Shown: piece by piece, positions 48,162 through 56,141 of the stretch
How positions within the stretch are numbered: position 1 is the stretch's first letter
How the letters are laid out: each line of letters opens with the position of its first letter
DNA from: Paludibacteraceae bacterium
Lineage (GTDB): Bacteria; Bacteroidota; Bacteroidia; Bacteroidales; Paludibacteraceae
Reading direction: 5' to 3'
NCBI GenBank assembly: GCA_905233375.1
Contig: CAJOEJ010000003.1
Span: forward strand, 1 to 64,000
DNA length: 64,000 nucleotides
Notes under the pieces: model-generated
Seen by the model: the letters and a program-made list of their open reading frames with translations, nothing else
What the model was told of the DNA's origin: nothing
The model's database searches: none
Program-made: the position numbers and the translations under genes

Positions 48162-48764
48162 ATGAGAAAACTAATCATCCTTGCAATCGCTGCGACGATG
48201 TTCGCGGCGTGCAGTAATCAAGCAAAAGTACAAAGTGACCAAGTACAAAGTACAAAGGAAAATTTCCTTGATTTAGCACGGCAACGTTTTGCGGTACGTG
48301 AGTATGCGCAGACACCGGTAGAGCAGGCTAAACTGGACTCCATCCTCGAAGCAGGTCGTCTTGCTCCAACCGCCAAGAATGTGCAACCGCAACATATCTA
48401 TGTGCTGCAAAGTCCTGATGCGATTGCCAAGATCAACGAACTCACCCGCTGTGCGTATGGTGCGCCGGTGGTGTTCCTTGTGTGCTACGACACAGATCTC
48501 GTGTGGTCGAAAGACGGTCACGACACAGGCGATATGGATTGCTCCATCGTAGGTACACACATGATGCTTGAGGCTACGGAACTCGGACTCGGTACTTGCT
48601 GGGTCAAATGGTTCGATCCAGCCGAAGTGGCAGCAGCCTTTGAGTTACCGGCTAACCACAAACCGGCTTTCCTGATGCCTTGCGGCTATGCGTCCGAGAA
48701 CGCCAAACCGAGTGACTATCACTTCTCCCGCAAACCCCTCAGCGAAACCGTAACGTATAAATAA
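48162..48764 (+). CDS. Nitroreductase-family lipoprotein
   Basis: A 200-residue FMN-dependent reductase. Unusually it begins with a lipoprotein signal (MRKLIILAIAATMFAAC, Cys17), so it would be membrane-anchored outside the cytoplasm. A short linker (KVQSDQVQSTKEN) from the GTACAAA repeat family separates the Cys from the domain. The fold is the short TM1586-like type: RFAVREYAQTPV, GRLAPTAKNVQPQHIYV and GLGTCWVKWF in order. Substrate unknown. The leader contains the inverted repeat and a hairpin element. Confidence 0.82.
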   Translation: MRKLIILAIAATMFAACSNQAKVQSDQVQSTKENFLDLARQRFAVREYAQTPVEQAKLDSILEAGRLAPTAKNVQPQHIYVLQSPDAIAKINELTRCAYGAPVVFLVCYDTDLVWSKDGHDTGDMDCSIVGTHMMLEATELGLGTCWVKWFDPAEVAAAFELPANHKPAFLMPCGYASENAKPSDYHFSRKPLSETVTYK

Positions 48765-48770
48765 ATTGTT

Positions 48771-48896
48771 ATGCAAATCCTCATTTTACAAGGCTCGCCG
48801 AGAGCGAAAGGAAACACCGCTTGGATGGCGGAAGAGTACAAGAACGCAGCCGAGGCCACGAAGCAGAAGATTGTGGAGTTGGTGCAGAAATTATGA
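48771..48896 (+). pseudogene. Truncated NADPH-dependent FMN reductase
   Basis: A 41-codon frame starting MQILILQGSPRAKGNTAWMA, the phosphate-binding beginning of a flavodoxin-fold FMN reductase (about 180 residues when intact). It continues in frame to a C-terminal-looking helix (KQKIVELVQKL) and stops, so most of the domain seems to be deleted internally. It lies 6 nt after the nitroreductase gene. Confidence 0.7.
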
Positions 48897-48902
48897 ATTA
48901 CC

Positions 48903-49514
48903 ATGGATGACAATAGACCAACCACGATTGACCCGCATATCAAAAACATCGTTTTTGATTTCGGCGGCGTACTAATCGACTGGAATCCGCGTTACCTCTA
49001 TCGCACCTATTTCCGTACGGAAGAGGAGATGGAGTATTTCCTTGCGCATATCTGTACCGACGAGTGGAATGCGCAACAGGATGCCGGTCGCCCATTTGCC
49101 GAAGGAGTGGCATTGCTGCAAGCCGAGCATCCTGAATATGCCGAAGCTATTGCCATCTACCATACGCGCTGGAGCGAGATGATTGCCGGTGCGATTGGCG
49201 AGAATGTGGCTTGCCTCCGTGAACTCAAATCGCAAGGTTATCACATCTATGGTCTTACCAACTGGTCGGCGGAGACGCTGCCCGGTGTGATGGCGCAGTA
49301 CGATTTCTTCCAACTCATGGACGGTATTGTGGTATCCGGCGAGGAGCACCTGCTTAAACCCGATATACGTATCTATCAGACCTTGCTCGATCGCTATCAC
49401 CTGCGGGCAGACGAATGTTTGTTCATTGATGATTCTCCCAAGAACATCGAAGGCGCCAAGCAAGCCGGCTTATCCGTCTGGCATATCCCTACCTCGGTTG
49501 CGAACATTGATTAA
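48903..49514 (+). CDS. HAD-superfamily hydrolase, YihX-like
   Basis: A 203-residue HAD phosphatase: motif I is FDFGGVLIDW (the second Asp of DxD is replaced by Gly, as in YihX and epoxide-hydrolase N-terminal HADs), motif II LTNWS, motif III Lys in LLKPDI and motif IV FIDDSPKNIEGA. The cap is a small helical C1 type. The substrate is probably a sugar phosphate such as glucose-1-phosphate, by relation to YihX. It follows the truncated reductase by 6 nt. Confidence 0.88.
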   Translation: MDDNRPTTIDPHIKNIVFDFGGVLIDWNPRYLYRTYFRTEEEMEYFLAHICTDEWNAQQDAGRPFAEGVALLQAEHPEYAEAIAIYHTRWSEMIAGAIGENVACLRELKSQGYHIYGLTNWSAETLPGVMAQYDFFQLMDGIVVSGEEHLLKPDIRIYQTLLDRYHLRADECLFIDDSPKNIEGAKQAGLSVWHIPTSVANID

Positions 49515-49524
49515 CGAATAAGCA

Positions 49525-49555
49525 AACGGATATGAGAAAACTAATCATCCTTGCT
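49525..49555 (+). pseudogene. Relic of the nitroreductase start
   Basis: 31 bp covering the codons MRKLIILA; 30 of 31 bases match 48154-48184. It then runs directly into the 3-prime end of the hydrolase gene. Confidence 0.8.
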
Positions 49556-49571
49556 TCGATAAATTCACTCT

Positions 49572-50330
49572 TCACATTTTCACATAAAATTGTGGGTAAA
49601 TTGCCTCGGCTATCCGTTTTGCGACCTCTTCCGGATGGTCGATGAGCAGTTGCCCGTGGTTCATGCCGGAGAAGATCTGCACATGGGCGTTCGGGTAAAC
49701 AGCCAACAGATGTTTGACTTGCGGCTTGGCGGCAAAGGCTTCTTTCGTTCCGTACCAGAAATGAATATCTTCGCCGGAGATGCTCTCCAACTTGCTGGTA
49801 TAGACAGACTTATAGCCGTCCAAGACCGCTTGTTTGCCGCCCCACCGCCACGTCTTGCAGCACTCGTCCAAGAGCACATCAAAATAGTGGGAACGGAAGA
49901 CGAACTTCCAGAACTCCGTCCAATGGCAGCACGTCCACACATTGGCTGCCTGGTAATAGCGTAGCGGATCGATGAGCCAGTCGGGTAGCGGTAACAGAGG
50001 TGCGGCATCCAGGATGGCATGGTCTATCACTATCTCGTTCCTCTCCAGGATACGTGAGAGGATCTTGCCGCCGAGCGACAATCCGTACGCACAATCGAGA
50101 TGACCGTTGCAGTTGGCTTGGATGTGGGCGATTATTTGCGCCGCCTGGTCATCGACAGAGGTAAAGCGGGTATGTTTGCCCAACGTGAAGCCATCCACTT
50201 CGGCTGCGATGATATGGAACCTGTCTTCCGTCAGCCGGATGAGCGGAAGGAAGATCTCGTACGACACTCCCAAACCGGGAATGAGCAAAAGACTGGGGGC
50301 TTTATCGTTGCCAAAAATCCGGAAGTTCAT
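49572..50330 (-). CDS. Alpha/beta-hydrolase
   Basis: A 252-residue cytosolic protein of the alpha/beta-hydrolase fold: oxyanion block LLLIPGLGVSYE near the N-terminus, nucleophile elbow YGLSLGG (Ser), and a C-terminal His in SGMNHGQLL. The catalytic acid is probably in the FWYGTKEAF region, but no Asp is obvious there. Substrate unknown. A fragment of its 3-prime end is duplicated at 47804-47890. It lies 10 nt downstream of the DUF3667 gene. Confidence 0.85.
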   Translation of the reverse strand: MNFRIFGNDKAPSLLLIPGLGVSYEIFLPLIRLTEDRFHIIAAEVDGFTLGKHTRFTSVDDQAAQIIAHIQANCNGHLDCAYGLSLGGKILSRILERNEIVIDHAILDAAPLLPLPDWLIDPLRYYQAANVWTCCHWTEFWKFVFRSHYFDVLLDECCKTWRWGGKQAVLDGYKSVYTSKLESISGEDIHFWYGTKEAFAAKPQVKHLLAVYPNAHVQIFSGMNHGQLLIDHPEEVAKRIAEAIYPQFYVKM

Positions 50331-50340
50331 TTCTTATTGT

Positions 50341-51159
50341 TTATCGGTATAATGCATCCGCTATGATTGCCATTATAATGATCATCAGCAAGGTTGCGAA
50401 ACTGAGCACGGAGCAGATCGTCCACCTCCACAAGGTCTGCCAATAGCTGTAACCGAACAGTTGCTTGTAGGTGACATAACTGTACAGCAATGTGATGATG
50501 ATGACAAACGGGTTTGCGGGCGGAAAAGGAGCCTGGATGATATACGAGAGGATGGCGATATAGACCTGCAGGAAAAATCCCTCCGGAATGGTATGGTTGG
50601 GATAGCCCGGCGCCTTGCGGAACAGGAGCCATGTCGGCAGGATGAAGATACAGCCGGTCAGCAGTTCGCCGATGTTCTGATGGCTGTTCATCCAATCGAA
50701 CGCATAATCGATATACTTATATCCGACGTGCGAGGGTTCTTCTACGGGTACAGGAAAGAAATACTGCACCAATGCGACCACAGCCGCCAGAATAAACAGC
50801 AGTTTGACAGGTGGATAACTGACCTGCCGTTTGCCGCTAATGAAGTCGCGCACGAGATAGCCGGGACGGAGGAGCAGTTGCCAAAGTGTGAAGAGTGCGG
50901 AACGGTTGTCAATGCCCCACAGCTGCCCAATCCCCTGCCATATGGCAAGCCATGTGATGCGTCCGTGACGTGCGGACTGGGAGCAAACAGGACAGTAATT
51001 GCCGGTAAACGTATGCCCGCAGTTATTGCACACATGCTCACTCTCGTCCATGCGGAATGTTACCGGATGTTCTTGCCACGCTCTGAACGCCTGCCACCGG
51101 GCTGCCAAGAACTGCCGTACGCCGCCGGACTTGTTGGTCTTGTCTTTTATTGTTGCCAT
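50341..51159 (-). CDS. DUF3667 membrane protein with zinc ribbon
   Basis: A 272-residue inner-membrane protein. A CNNCGHTFTGNYCPVC zinc ribbon lies at about residues 44-59, followed by a soluble connector with the conserved NRSALFTLWQLLLRPG and RDFISGKRQ blocks, then four to five membrane helices. This is the DUF3667 pattern common in Bacteroidetes; function unknown. Start at 51159 (MATIKDKTNK); the frame is open further upstream but there it is antisense-like to aat. It is 1 nt after the aat stop. Confidence 0.87.
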   Translation of the reverse strand: MATIKDKTNKSGGVRQFLAARWQAFRAWQEHPVTFRMDESEHVCNNCGHTFTGNYCPVCSQSARHGRITWLAIWQGIGQLWGIDNRSALFTLWQLLLRPGYLVRDFISGKRQVSYPPVKLLFILAAVVALVQYFFPVPVEEPSHVGYKYIDYAFDWMNSHQNIGELLTGCIFILPTWLLFRKAPGYPNHTIPEGFFLQVYIAILSYIIQAPFPPANPFVIIITLLYSYVTYKQLFGYSYWQTLWRWTICSVLSFATLLMIIIMAIIADALYR

Positions 51160-51160
51160 T

Positions 51161-51811
51161 CTATTTCTTCGGGTTGATGTATTGCATGTATTCGTCGTAG
51201 GGGATATGTGTTCCGCCCATCGATTTGAGGTGTGGCGTCTCGAACTGGCAATCGATGATACCGCCGACTCTGCCGACCAGATGTGCCAAATAGATAAGTG
51301 CCAGTTTGGAGGCGCTTGGAGCCAGAGAGAACATACTCTCGCCGAAGAAGTTCCGACCAATAGCGACGCCATAGAGCCCTCCGACGAGTTCTGTATCCAG
51401 CCACACCTCGACACTAAGGGCGAAATCCATCTCCCGCAGTTTCTTGTACGCGGGAATGACCCGTCCTCCGAGCCATGCTCCTTCTTCCTGATCGCGTCCT
51501 TGCGCTGTGCTGCAATGCTCGATGACCCGGTCAAAAGCCTGGTTGAAGGTGACATGGTATTTATCCTGATTCATGAGCGTCCGCATGGAGTGGCTGATGT
51601 GGATATCCTTGGGAAAGATGACGAACCGGTCTTGCGGACAATACCAGAAGATATCGTCCTGATGGTATTCGAACCAAGGAAAGATACCGTGACTATACGC
51701 CAAAAGAAGCCATTCGGGCGTTAGATCACCCCCGATGGCGAACAACCCGCTTTCGTTTGCCAGATGCGGGTCTGGAAAGCCGACGATATCGTTGCTCAGT
51801 CTGTAAACCAT
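51161..51811 (-). CDS. aat: Leucyl/phenylalanyl-tRNA--protein transferase
   Basis: Adds Leu or Phe from aminoacyl-tRNA to N-terminal Lys or Arg of proteins, creating an N-degron. 216 residues with the family blocks FPDPHLANESGLFAIGGDL.., LAYSHGIFPWFE, GGLYGVAIGRNFFGESMFS and IDCQFETPHLKSMGG. It directly follows clpA with no gap and belongs with clpA and clpS to one proteolytic pathway. Confidence 0.95.
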   Translation of the reverse strand: MVYRLSNDIVGFPDPHLANESGLFAIGGDLTPEWLLLAYSHGIFPWFEYHQDDIFWYCPQDRFVIFPKDIHISHSMRTLMNQDKYHVTFNQAFDRVIEHCSTAQGRDQEEGAWLGGRVIPAYKKLREMDFALSVEVWLDTELVGGLYGVAIGRNFFGESMFSLAPSASKLALIYLAHLVGRVGGIIDCQFETPHLKSMGGTHIPYDEYMQYINPKK

Positions 51812-54067
51812 TTATTTGATAATGAGTCTGTTGCCCTTTATGTCCACGCGCACTTTACCGCCGTTTTGGAGCCTGCCGAACAGGATCTCTTTCATCAGCA
51901 TCGAACTGAGGTACTTGCGCATCGCACGGTCCATCTCCCGTGCTCCGTATTTCTCGGAGTATCCTTCGCGGATGAGGAAGTCGCGTGCCCGGTCAGTCAG
52001 TCTGACGGTAACGTTCTTGGCTTGGAGCCGCTCTTGCAGGATCGCCAGTTTCTTGTCGAACACCTGCGCCGCCATCTCACGCGACATGTCGTTGAAGACG
52101 ACCATGCCGGACAGACGGTTGATGAACTCGGGTTTGAACGTCTTCTTGACGGTATCGAGCATGGCGTCGCCTCGTGTCTTTGTGCTGCTTAATCCGACCG
52201 TTCCCATGGACGCGAACTGCGCTCCGGCGTTGCTGGTCATGATCAGAATGACGTTCTTGAAATCCGCCTTGTTGCCTTTGTTGTCGGTCAGACGCGCATA
52301 GTCCATTACCTGGAGAAGGATGTTATAGATATCCTGGTGCGCTTTCTCGATCTCGTCGAGCAAGAGCACGCAGTTGGGCGACTTGCGGATGGCGTCTGTG
52401 AGCAGACCGCCGTCGTCGTAACCCACATATCCGGCAGGCGAACCGATGAGTTTGGCAACCGCATGTTTCTCCGTATATTCGGACATGTCGAAACGAATGA
52501 GTTCGACACCTAATTCCTGTGACAGCACTTTGCACAGTTCCGTTTTGCCGACCCCGGTCGGTCCGACGAAGAGCAGGCTGGCAAGCGGTTTGTCGGGTTC
52601 GTTGAGTCCTGCTTTCGCCATCTGCACGGCTTCGACGACTTGCCGTACGGCTTCGTCCTGTCCGAACAGTTGCGCCAGGATATGCTCCTCCAGCGTAGCC
52701 AGTTGCTTGTTCTCTCCATAGGAAGCGGCAAACATGTCGTCGGATAGTTTGCATATCTTCTTGACGGTCGCTTCGATGAGTTGGCGGTTGACGATTTGCG
52801 TTTTCTTCTTTAGCGGGTGCATCTCGCGATAGGCTCCGGCTTCGTCGATGATGTCGATGGCTTTGTCGGGCAGGAAGCGGTCGGTAATGTATTTGGCGCT
52901 CAGTTCGACGGCGTACGGCATCATTCCGTCCTCGTATCGCACGTGATGGTACTGCTCGTACATGGGTTTGAGTCCCTCGAGAATCTGAACGGCTTCCTCT
53001 TGCGATGGTTCGGGCACGTCTATCTTTTGGAACCGCCGCACGATGCCTTGCGATTTCTGCATGTACTTGTTGTACTCCTTGTAGGTGGTTGCTCCGATGA
53101 AACGGATGTCCCCCGCTTCGAGATAGGGTTTGAGGATGTTGGACCCGTCAAGGCTCTCTCCGCCGGATGCACCGGAACCGATGAGCGTGTGGATCTCGTC
53201 GATATAGACGATGGCGTTTTTCTGCTTGGCGACACCTTTCATGACGCGCTTGATACGGTCTTCGAACTCGCCCCGATACTGCGTTCCGGCAATCATCGTA
53301 CCCATATCCATCTGGTATATCCTGGCTCCTTTGAGCCGTTCGGGCACGTTGCCTTCTTCGATCCGCTTTGCCAAGCCGTAGATGAGTGCGGTCTTGCCTA
53401 CACCGGGTTCACCCACATGAAGCGGGTTGTTCTTGTCTCGCCGGCACAGTACCTGGATGGTTCTATCCAGCTCGGCTTCACGCCCGATGAGCGGGTTGTG
53501 GCTCGCTAACAGGTCGTTGATGCATACGACGAGTTCCGTCCACGCACGCGGTTTCTCGTATCCGAAGATCCCTTCCAGCATCTCCTCTTCGTGCTCTTCT
53601 ATCTCCGGATGGCGGTCAGGTAGCGGACGTCCTTCGTAGGCGTCGATGATGGAACGGAGCAGTTCGGTCTCGTCTTCGGTAAACTGGCTGCGCAGGATGT
53701 AGTTCGCCTGCGATTCCTCCAGTTGCAACATCGCATGCAGCACGTGCGTGGAATCGACCTCCTCTTTTCCTGCATTCGCGGCGTTCTCCTCCGCCATCGT
53801 CATCATCTGTACGAACTGCACGGATGGCACTATCTCGTATTCACCCACGCTGTCCGGCACGAAATTGGTCAGCATGTCGCCGTAGATGGGTTCTTTGAGA
53901 TCCTTCTGGTAGTCCACGTGGTAACTCTCACAGAGCGCCATGAACTCGTTGTTACGGCAGCATATACCGACCAGCAGCAGTTCCGGCGTGAGGAACTCGG
54001 CACGGCTGCTGACCGCGAAGGACTCCGCGAACTGAAGGGCTTCTGTTAATCGTTTGCTATTCTCCAT
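51812..54067 (-). CDS. clpA: ATP-dependent Clp protease ATP-binding subunit
   Basis: AAA+ unfoldase that feeds substrates to ClpP. 751 residues: a Clp N domain (about 1-145), D1 with Walker A GEPGVGKTA near residue 217-225 and DEIHTLIGSG, D2 with Walker A GPTGVGKTE near 505-513 and Walker B LLLDEIEKAH, and the C-terminal D2-small domain. The short linker without a ClpB-type middle domain makes it ClpA. ClpS is encoded just upstream and Aat just downstream. clpP is not in the window. Confidence 0.94.
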   Translation of the reverse strand: MENSKRLTEALQFAESFAVSSRAEFLTPELLLVGICCRNNEFMALCESYHVDYQKDLKEPIYGDMLTNFVPDSVGEYEIVPSVQFVQMMTMAEENAANAGKEEVDSTHVLHAMLQLEESQANYILRSQFTEDETELLRSIIDAYEGRPLPDRHPEIEEHEEEMLEGIFGYEKPRAWTELVVCINDLLASHNPLIGREAELDRTIQVLCRRDKNNPLHVGEPGVGKTALIYGLAKRIEEGNVPERLKGARIYQMDMGTMIAGTQYRGEFEDRIKRVMKGVAKQKNAIVYIDEIHTLIGSGASGGESLDGSNILKPYLEAGDIRFIGATTYKEYNKYMQKSQGIVRRFQKIDVPEPSQEEAVQILEGLKPMYEQYHHVRYEDGMMPYAVELSAKYITDRFLPDKAIDIIDEAGAYREMHPLKKKTQIVNRQLIEATVKKICKLSDDMFAASYGENKQLATLEEHILAQLFGQDEAVRQVVEAVQMAKAGLNEPDKPLASLLFVGPTGVGKTELCKVLSQELGVELIRFDMSEYTEKHAVAKLIGSPAGYVGYDDGGLLTDAIRKSPNCVLLLDEIEKAHQDIYNILLQVMDYARLTDNKGNKADFKNVILIMTSNAGAQFASMGTVGLSSTKTRGDAMLDTVKKTFKPEFINRLSGMVVFNDMSREMAAQVFDKKLAILQERLQAKNVTVRLTDRARDFLIREGYSEKYGAREMDRAMRKYLSSMLMKEILFGRLQNGGKVRVDIKGNRLIIK

Positions 54068-54079
54068 CTTGTCCGGTTG

Positions 54080-54403
54080 TTAAAAAGGCAGATCCTCGGG
54101 CTCGTACGGCGCGATCGTGAGCCGCAAGGGGAATCCTTCGTCCTTTGCCATCTGCATGGTTTTGGTCACTTTGCTCACGGCGATGTCGTAAGGGTAGAGT
54201 CCTACGTTAGCGGAGCCGTTCTGATGCACGTCCAGCATGATCTGCGTCGCGTCTTCGGGAGATTTGAAGAACACCACACGCAACACATGTACCACAAACT
54301 CCATCGTGGTCACGTCATCATTGTGCATGATCACATGATACCGTTTGGGTTTGCCAAAACGCGTTTTGGTCTGCAAATCCTGTTGAAATCTATTCTTTGC
54401 CAT
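54080..54403 (-). CDS. clpS: ClpS adaptor
   Basis: Binds N-degron residues and delivers the proteins to ClpA. 107 residues from ATG 54403 (MAKNRFQQDLQTKTR). The conserved HNDDVTTMEFVVHVL block gives the N-degron pocket Asp pair and Met, and the C-terminal FPLRLTIAPY ending is typical. It ends 12 nt before clpA on the same strand. Confidence 0.94.
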   Translation of the reverse strand: MAKNRFQQDLQTKTRFGKPKRYHVIMHNDDVTTMEFVVHVLRVVFFKSPEDATQIMLDVHQNGSANVGLYPYDIAVSKVTKTMQMAKDEGFPLRLTIAPYEPEDLPF

Positions 54404-54413
54404 TGTTTCTGTT

Positions 54414-54911
54414 TCATTTCTTGCACCCAGGCAGGAACCGTCCGGTACGTTTGCAATACGCTTCGTATTCGTCTCCGAAATCACGCCGTAGACGTTTCTC
54501 TTCGCTCAGCACTTGCACGAACATGATTGCCACGAAGATGATCCAAACCAGCAAGGCTTGCCATGTCCACAGCCACACGATATAGCCAGCCAGATAGACA
54601 AACGTCCCGGTGAGCATGGGATTGCGGTTGAGGCGATACGGACCATCCGTCATCAGATGCTGCGTGCGCGGACCTATCTCGTGGTCGAACGCGTCCATGG
54701 GATTGCCTTTGCCGTGCCGTTTCATATAGACGATGGTCCATATGCTGAGCGCCAGTCCGCCGAGCAGCAACAGACCTGTCAGGGAAGCGCGCAAGGCGCC
54801 GATATGCTCCAATGCCGGCATGCCGGATGCCAGCCACATGATCGTCGGCAGTAACATGACGAACATCACTCCGCCCAGCACGTAGCCGGCTGTTTCTTTG
54901 ATCGTTATCAT
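54414..54911 (-). CDS. Isoprenylcysteine methyltransferase-like membrane protein
   Basis: A 165-residue inner-membrane protein with four to five helices. The block GPYRLNRNPMLTGTFVYLAG and the C-terminal EEKRLRRDFGDEYEAYCKRTGRF identify the ICMT/PEMT-type methyltransferase family, in which the RNPxY and E..L...FGxxY motifs bind SAM. The methyl acceptor in bacteria is unknown. It lies between the carbonic anhydrase and clpS genes with about 10-nt gaps on both sides. Confidence 0.85.
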   Translation of the reverse strand: MITIKETAGYVLGGVMFVMLLPTIMWLASGMPALEHIGALRASLTGLLLLGGLALSIWTIVYMKRHGKGNPMDAFDHEIGPRTQHLMTDGPYRLNRNPMLTGTFVYLAGYIVWLWTWQALLVWIIFVAIMFVQVLSEEKRLRRDFGDEYEAYCKRTGRFLPGCKK

Positions 54912-54921
54912 ATGAATGGAT

Positions 54922-55464
54922 TTAATGTATCTCTTCCAGCGCTCCCGTCACGGAGTCGATGATGAAGCCGCGTACGGTCACATCTTCCGGTATGAGCGGA
55001 TGGGTCTGGATGGTCTTGACGGTCTTGCGGACGGAGGTCTCGGTATCCCGGAATCCTTCGAGCCAGTGGTTGAGGTCGATGCCGCATTCGCGAATGGTAT
55101 CGAGCGTCTCGTCTTTGATGCCGCGCGCTTTCATCACGTGGTGGAAATGGGCGTAGCTCATGTGACAAGCGCCGCATTGCGAATGGGCAACCACCATAAT
55201 CTCTTCCACTCCTAATTCATAAATCGCCACGATCAGGCTGCGCATAGCCGAGTCAAAGGGCGTGATGATCAGTCCGCCGGCGTTCTTGATGATCTTGGCG
55301 TCACCATTCTTGAGTCCGAGCGCGGCAGGAAGCAATTCCGTCAGGCGCGTGTCCATGCAGGTGAGTACCGCCAGTTTCTTGTCAGGGTACTTGTCGGTTA
55401 TATACTGCTCGTAGCCTTGCTGCGCTACGAAGGAGCGGTTGTAATCAATAATCCGGTCTATCAT
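54922..55464 (-). CDS. Beta-type carbonic anhydrase
   Basis: Interconverts CO2 and bicarbonate in the cytoplasm. 180 residues from ATG 55464. Zinc ligands are the Cys and Asp of LTCMDTR and the His and Cys of HSQCGAC, the beta-class pattern in its short clade. The start codon follows the promoter at 55488-55519, which drives the operon running through clpA and aat. Confidence 0.92.
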   Translation of the reverse strand: MIDRIIDYNRSFVAQQGYEQYITDKYPDKKLAVLTCMDTRLTELLPAALGLKNGDAKIIKNAGGLIITPFDSAMRSLIVAIYELGVEEIMVVAHSQCGACHMSYAHFHHVMKARGIKDETLDTIRECGIDLNHWLEGFRDTETSVRKTVKTIQTHPLIPEDVTVRGFIIDSVTGALEEIH

Positions 55465-55487
55465 AGTAATTTGTACGTTTCCGCTTG

Positions 55488-55519
55488 CAAAGATACATAA
55501 AAATTCCCATATATGCAAA
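55488..55519 (-). promoter_or_regulatory. Promoter for the carbonic anhydrase-clpS-clpA operon
   Basis: Minus-strand TATCTTTG (55488-55495), TTTG (55516-55519), 20-bp spacing. It overlaps a palindrome CCCATATA..TATATGGG (about 55506-55529). Confidence 0.78.
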
Positions 55520-55536
55520 TGTATATGGGATTTTTT

Positions 55537-56109
55537 TTATTTTGCAGCCATTTTTAATCCGGATGAAAGCACTCTGCACGGGTTGCCGGCAGCTACGGTG
55601 TTGGCGGGTATGTCATGGGTCACGACGGAACCGGCTCCTATCGTGCAGTTGTCGCCGATGGTCACACCCGGAAGGATGGTCACATTGCCGCCGATCCACA
55701 CGCTGTTGCCAATCGTCACCGGCTTTGCCCATTCCCGACGCGTGTTGCGTTCCGACGGGTTCGTGCTGTGACAGGCGGTATAGATCTGCACGTGCGGACC
55801 CATGAAACAATCGTCGCCGATGGTCACGTACGCCTCGTCCAATACCGTCAGCCCGAAATTGGCAAAGAACCGCTTGCCGACACGGATATGCTTGCCGTAG
55901 TCGCAGTAGAAAGGCTGATTGATGAAGGTATCTTCATCTGCCAGACCAAGCATCTCACGGAGCATTTGGTTTCGTGCCGCAAAATCGGTCGGCAGCAGGT
56001 TGTTGTATTGTTGGCAAAGCACCTTGACGGCATTCAGGTCTTTGAGCAACTCTGCATCGCAGGCATCATACACCTCGCCTGCCAACATCTTCTCTCGTTC
56101 TGTCTTCAT
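55537..56109 (-). CDS. maa: Maltose O-acetyltransferase family protein
   Basis: A 190-residue acetyl-CoA-dependent sugar O-acetyltransferase of the LacA/Maa/NodL group. Sequence order: MKTEREKMLAGEVYDA (maltose-transacetylase N-cap), then left-handed beta-helix hexapeptides (VTIGDDCFMGPHVQIYTACH with the catalytic His, and VWIGGNVTILPGVTIGDNC). The acceptor could be maltose, galactoside or another sugar. ATG at 56109 was chosen from the family N-terminus. It lies 32 nt after the ATPase gene. Confidence 0.9.
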   Translation of the reverse strand: MKTEREKMLAGEVYDACDAELLKDLNAVKVLCQQYNNLLPTDFAARNQMLREMLGLADEDTFINQPFYCDYGKHIRVGKRFFANFGLTVLDEAYVTIGDDCFMGPHVQIYTACHSTNPSERNTRREWAKPVTIGNSVWIGGNVTILPGVTIGDNCTIGAGSVVTHDIPANTVAAGNPCRVLSSGLKMAAK

Positions 56110-56141
56110 GTCATTCCTTAAAGAATAAAGATACTTGGCTT

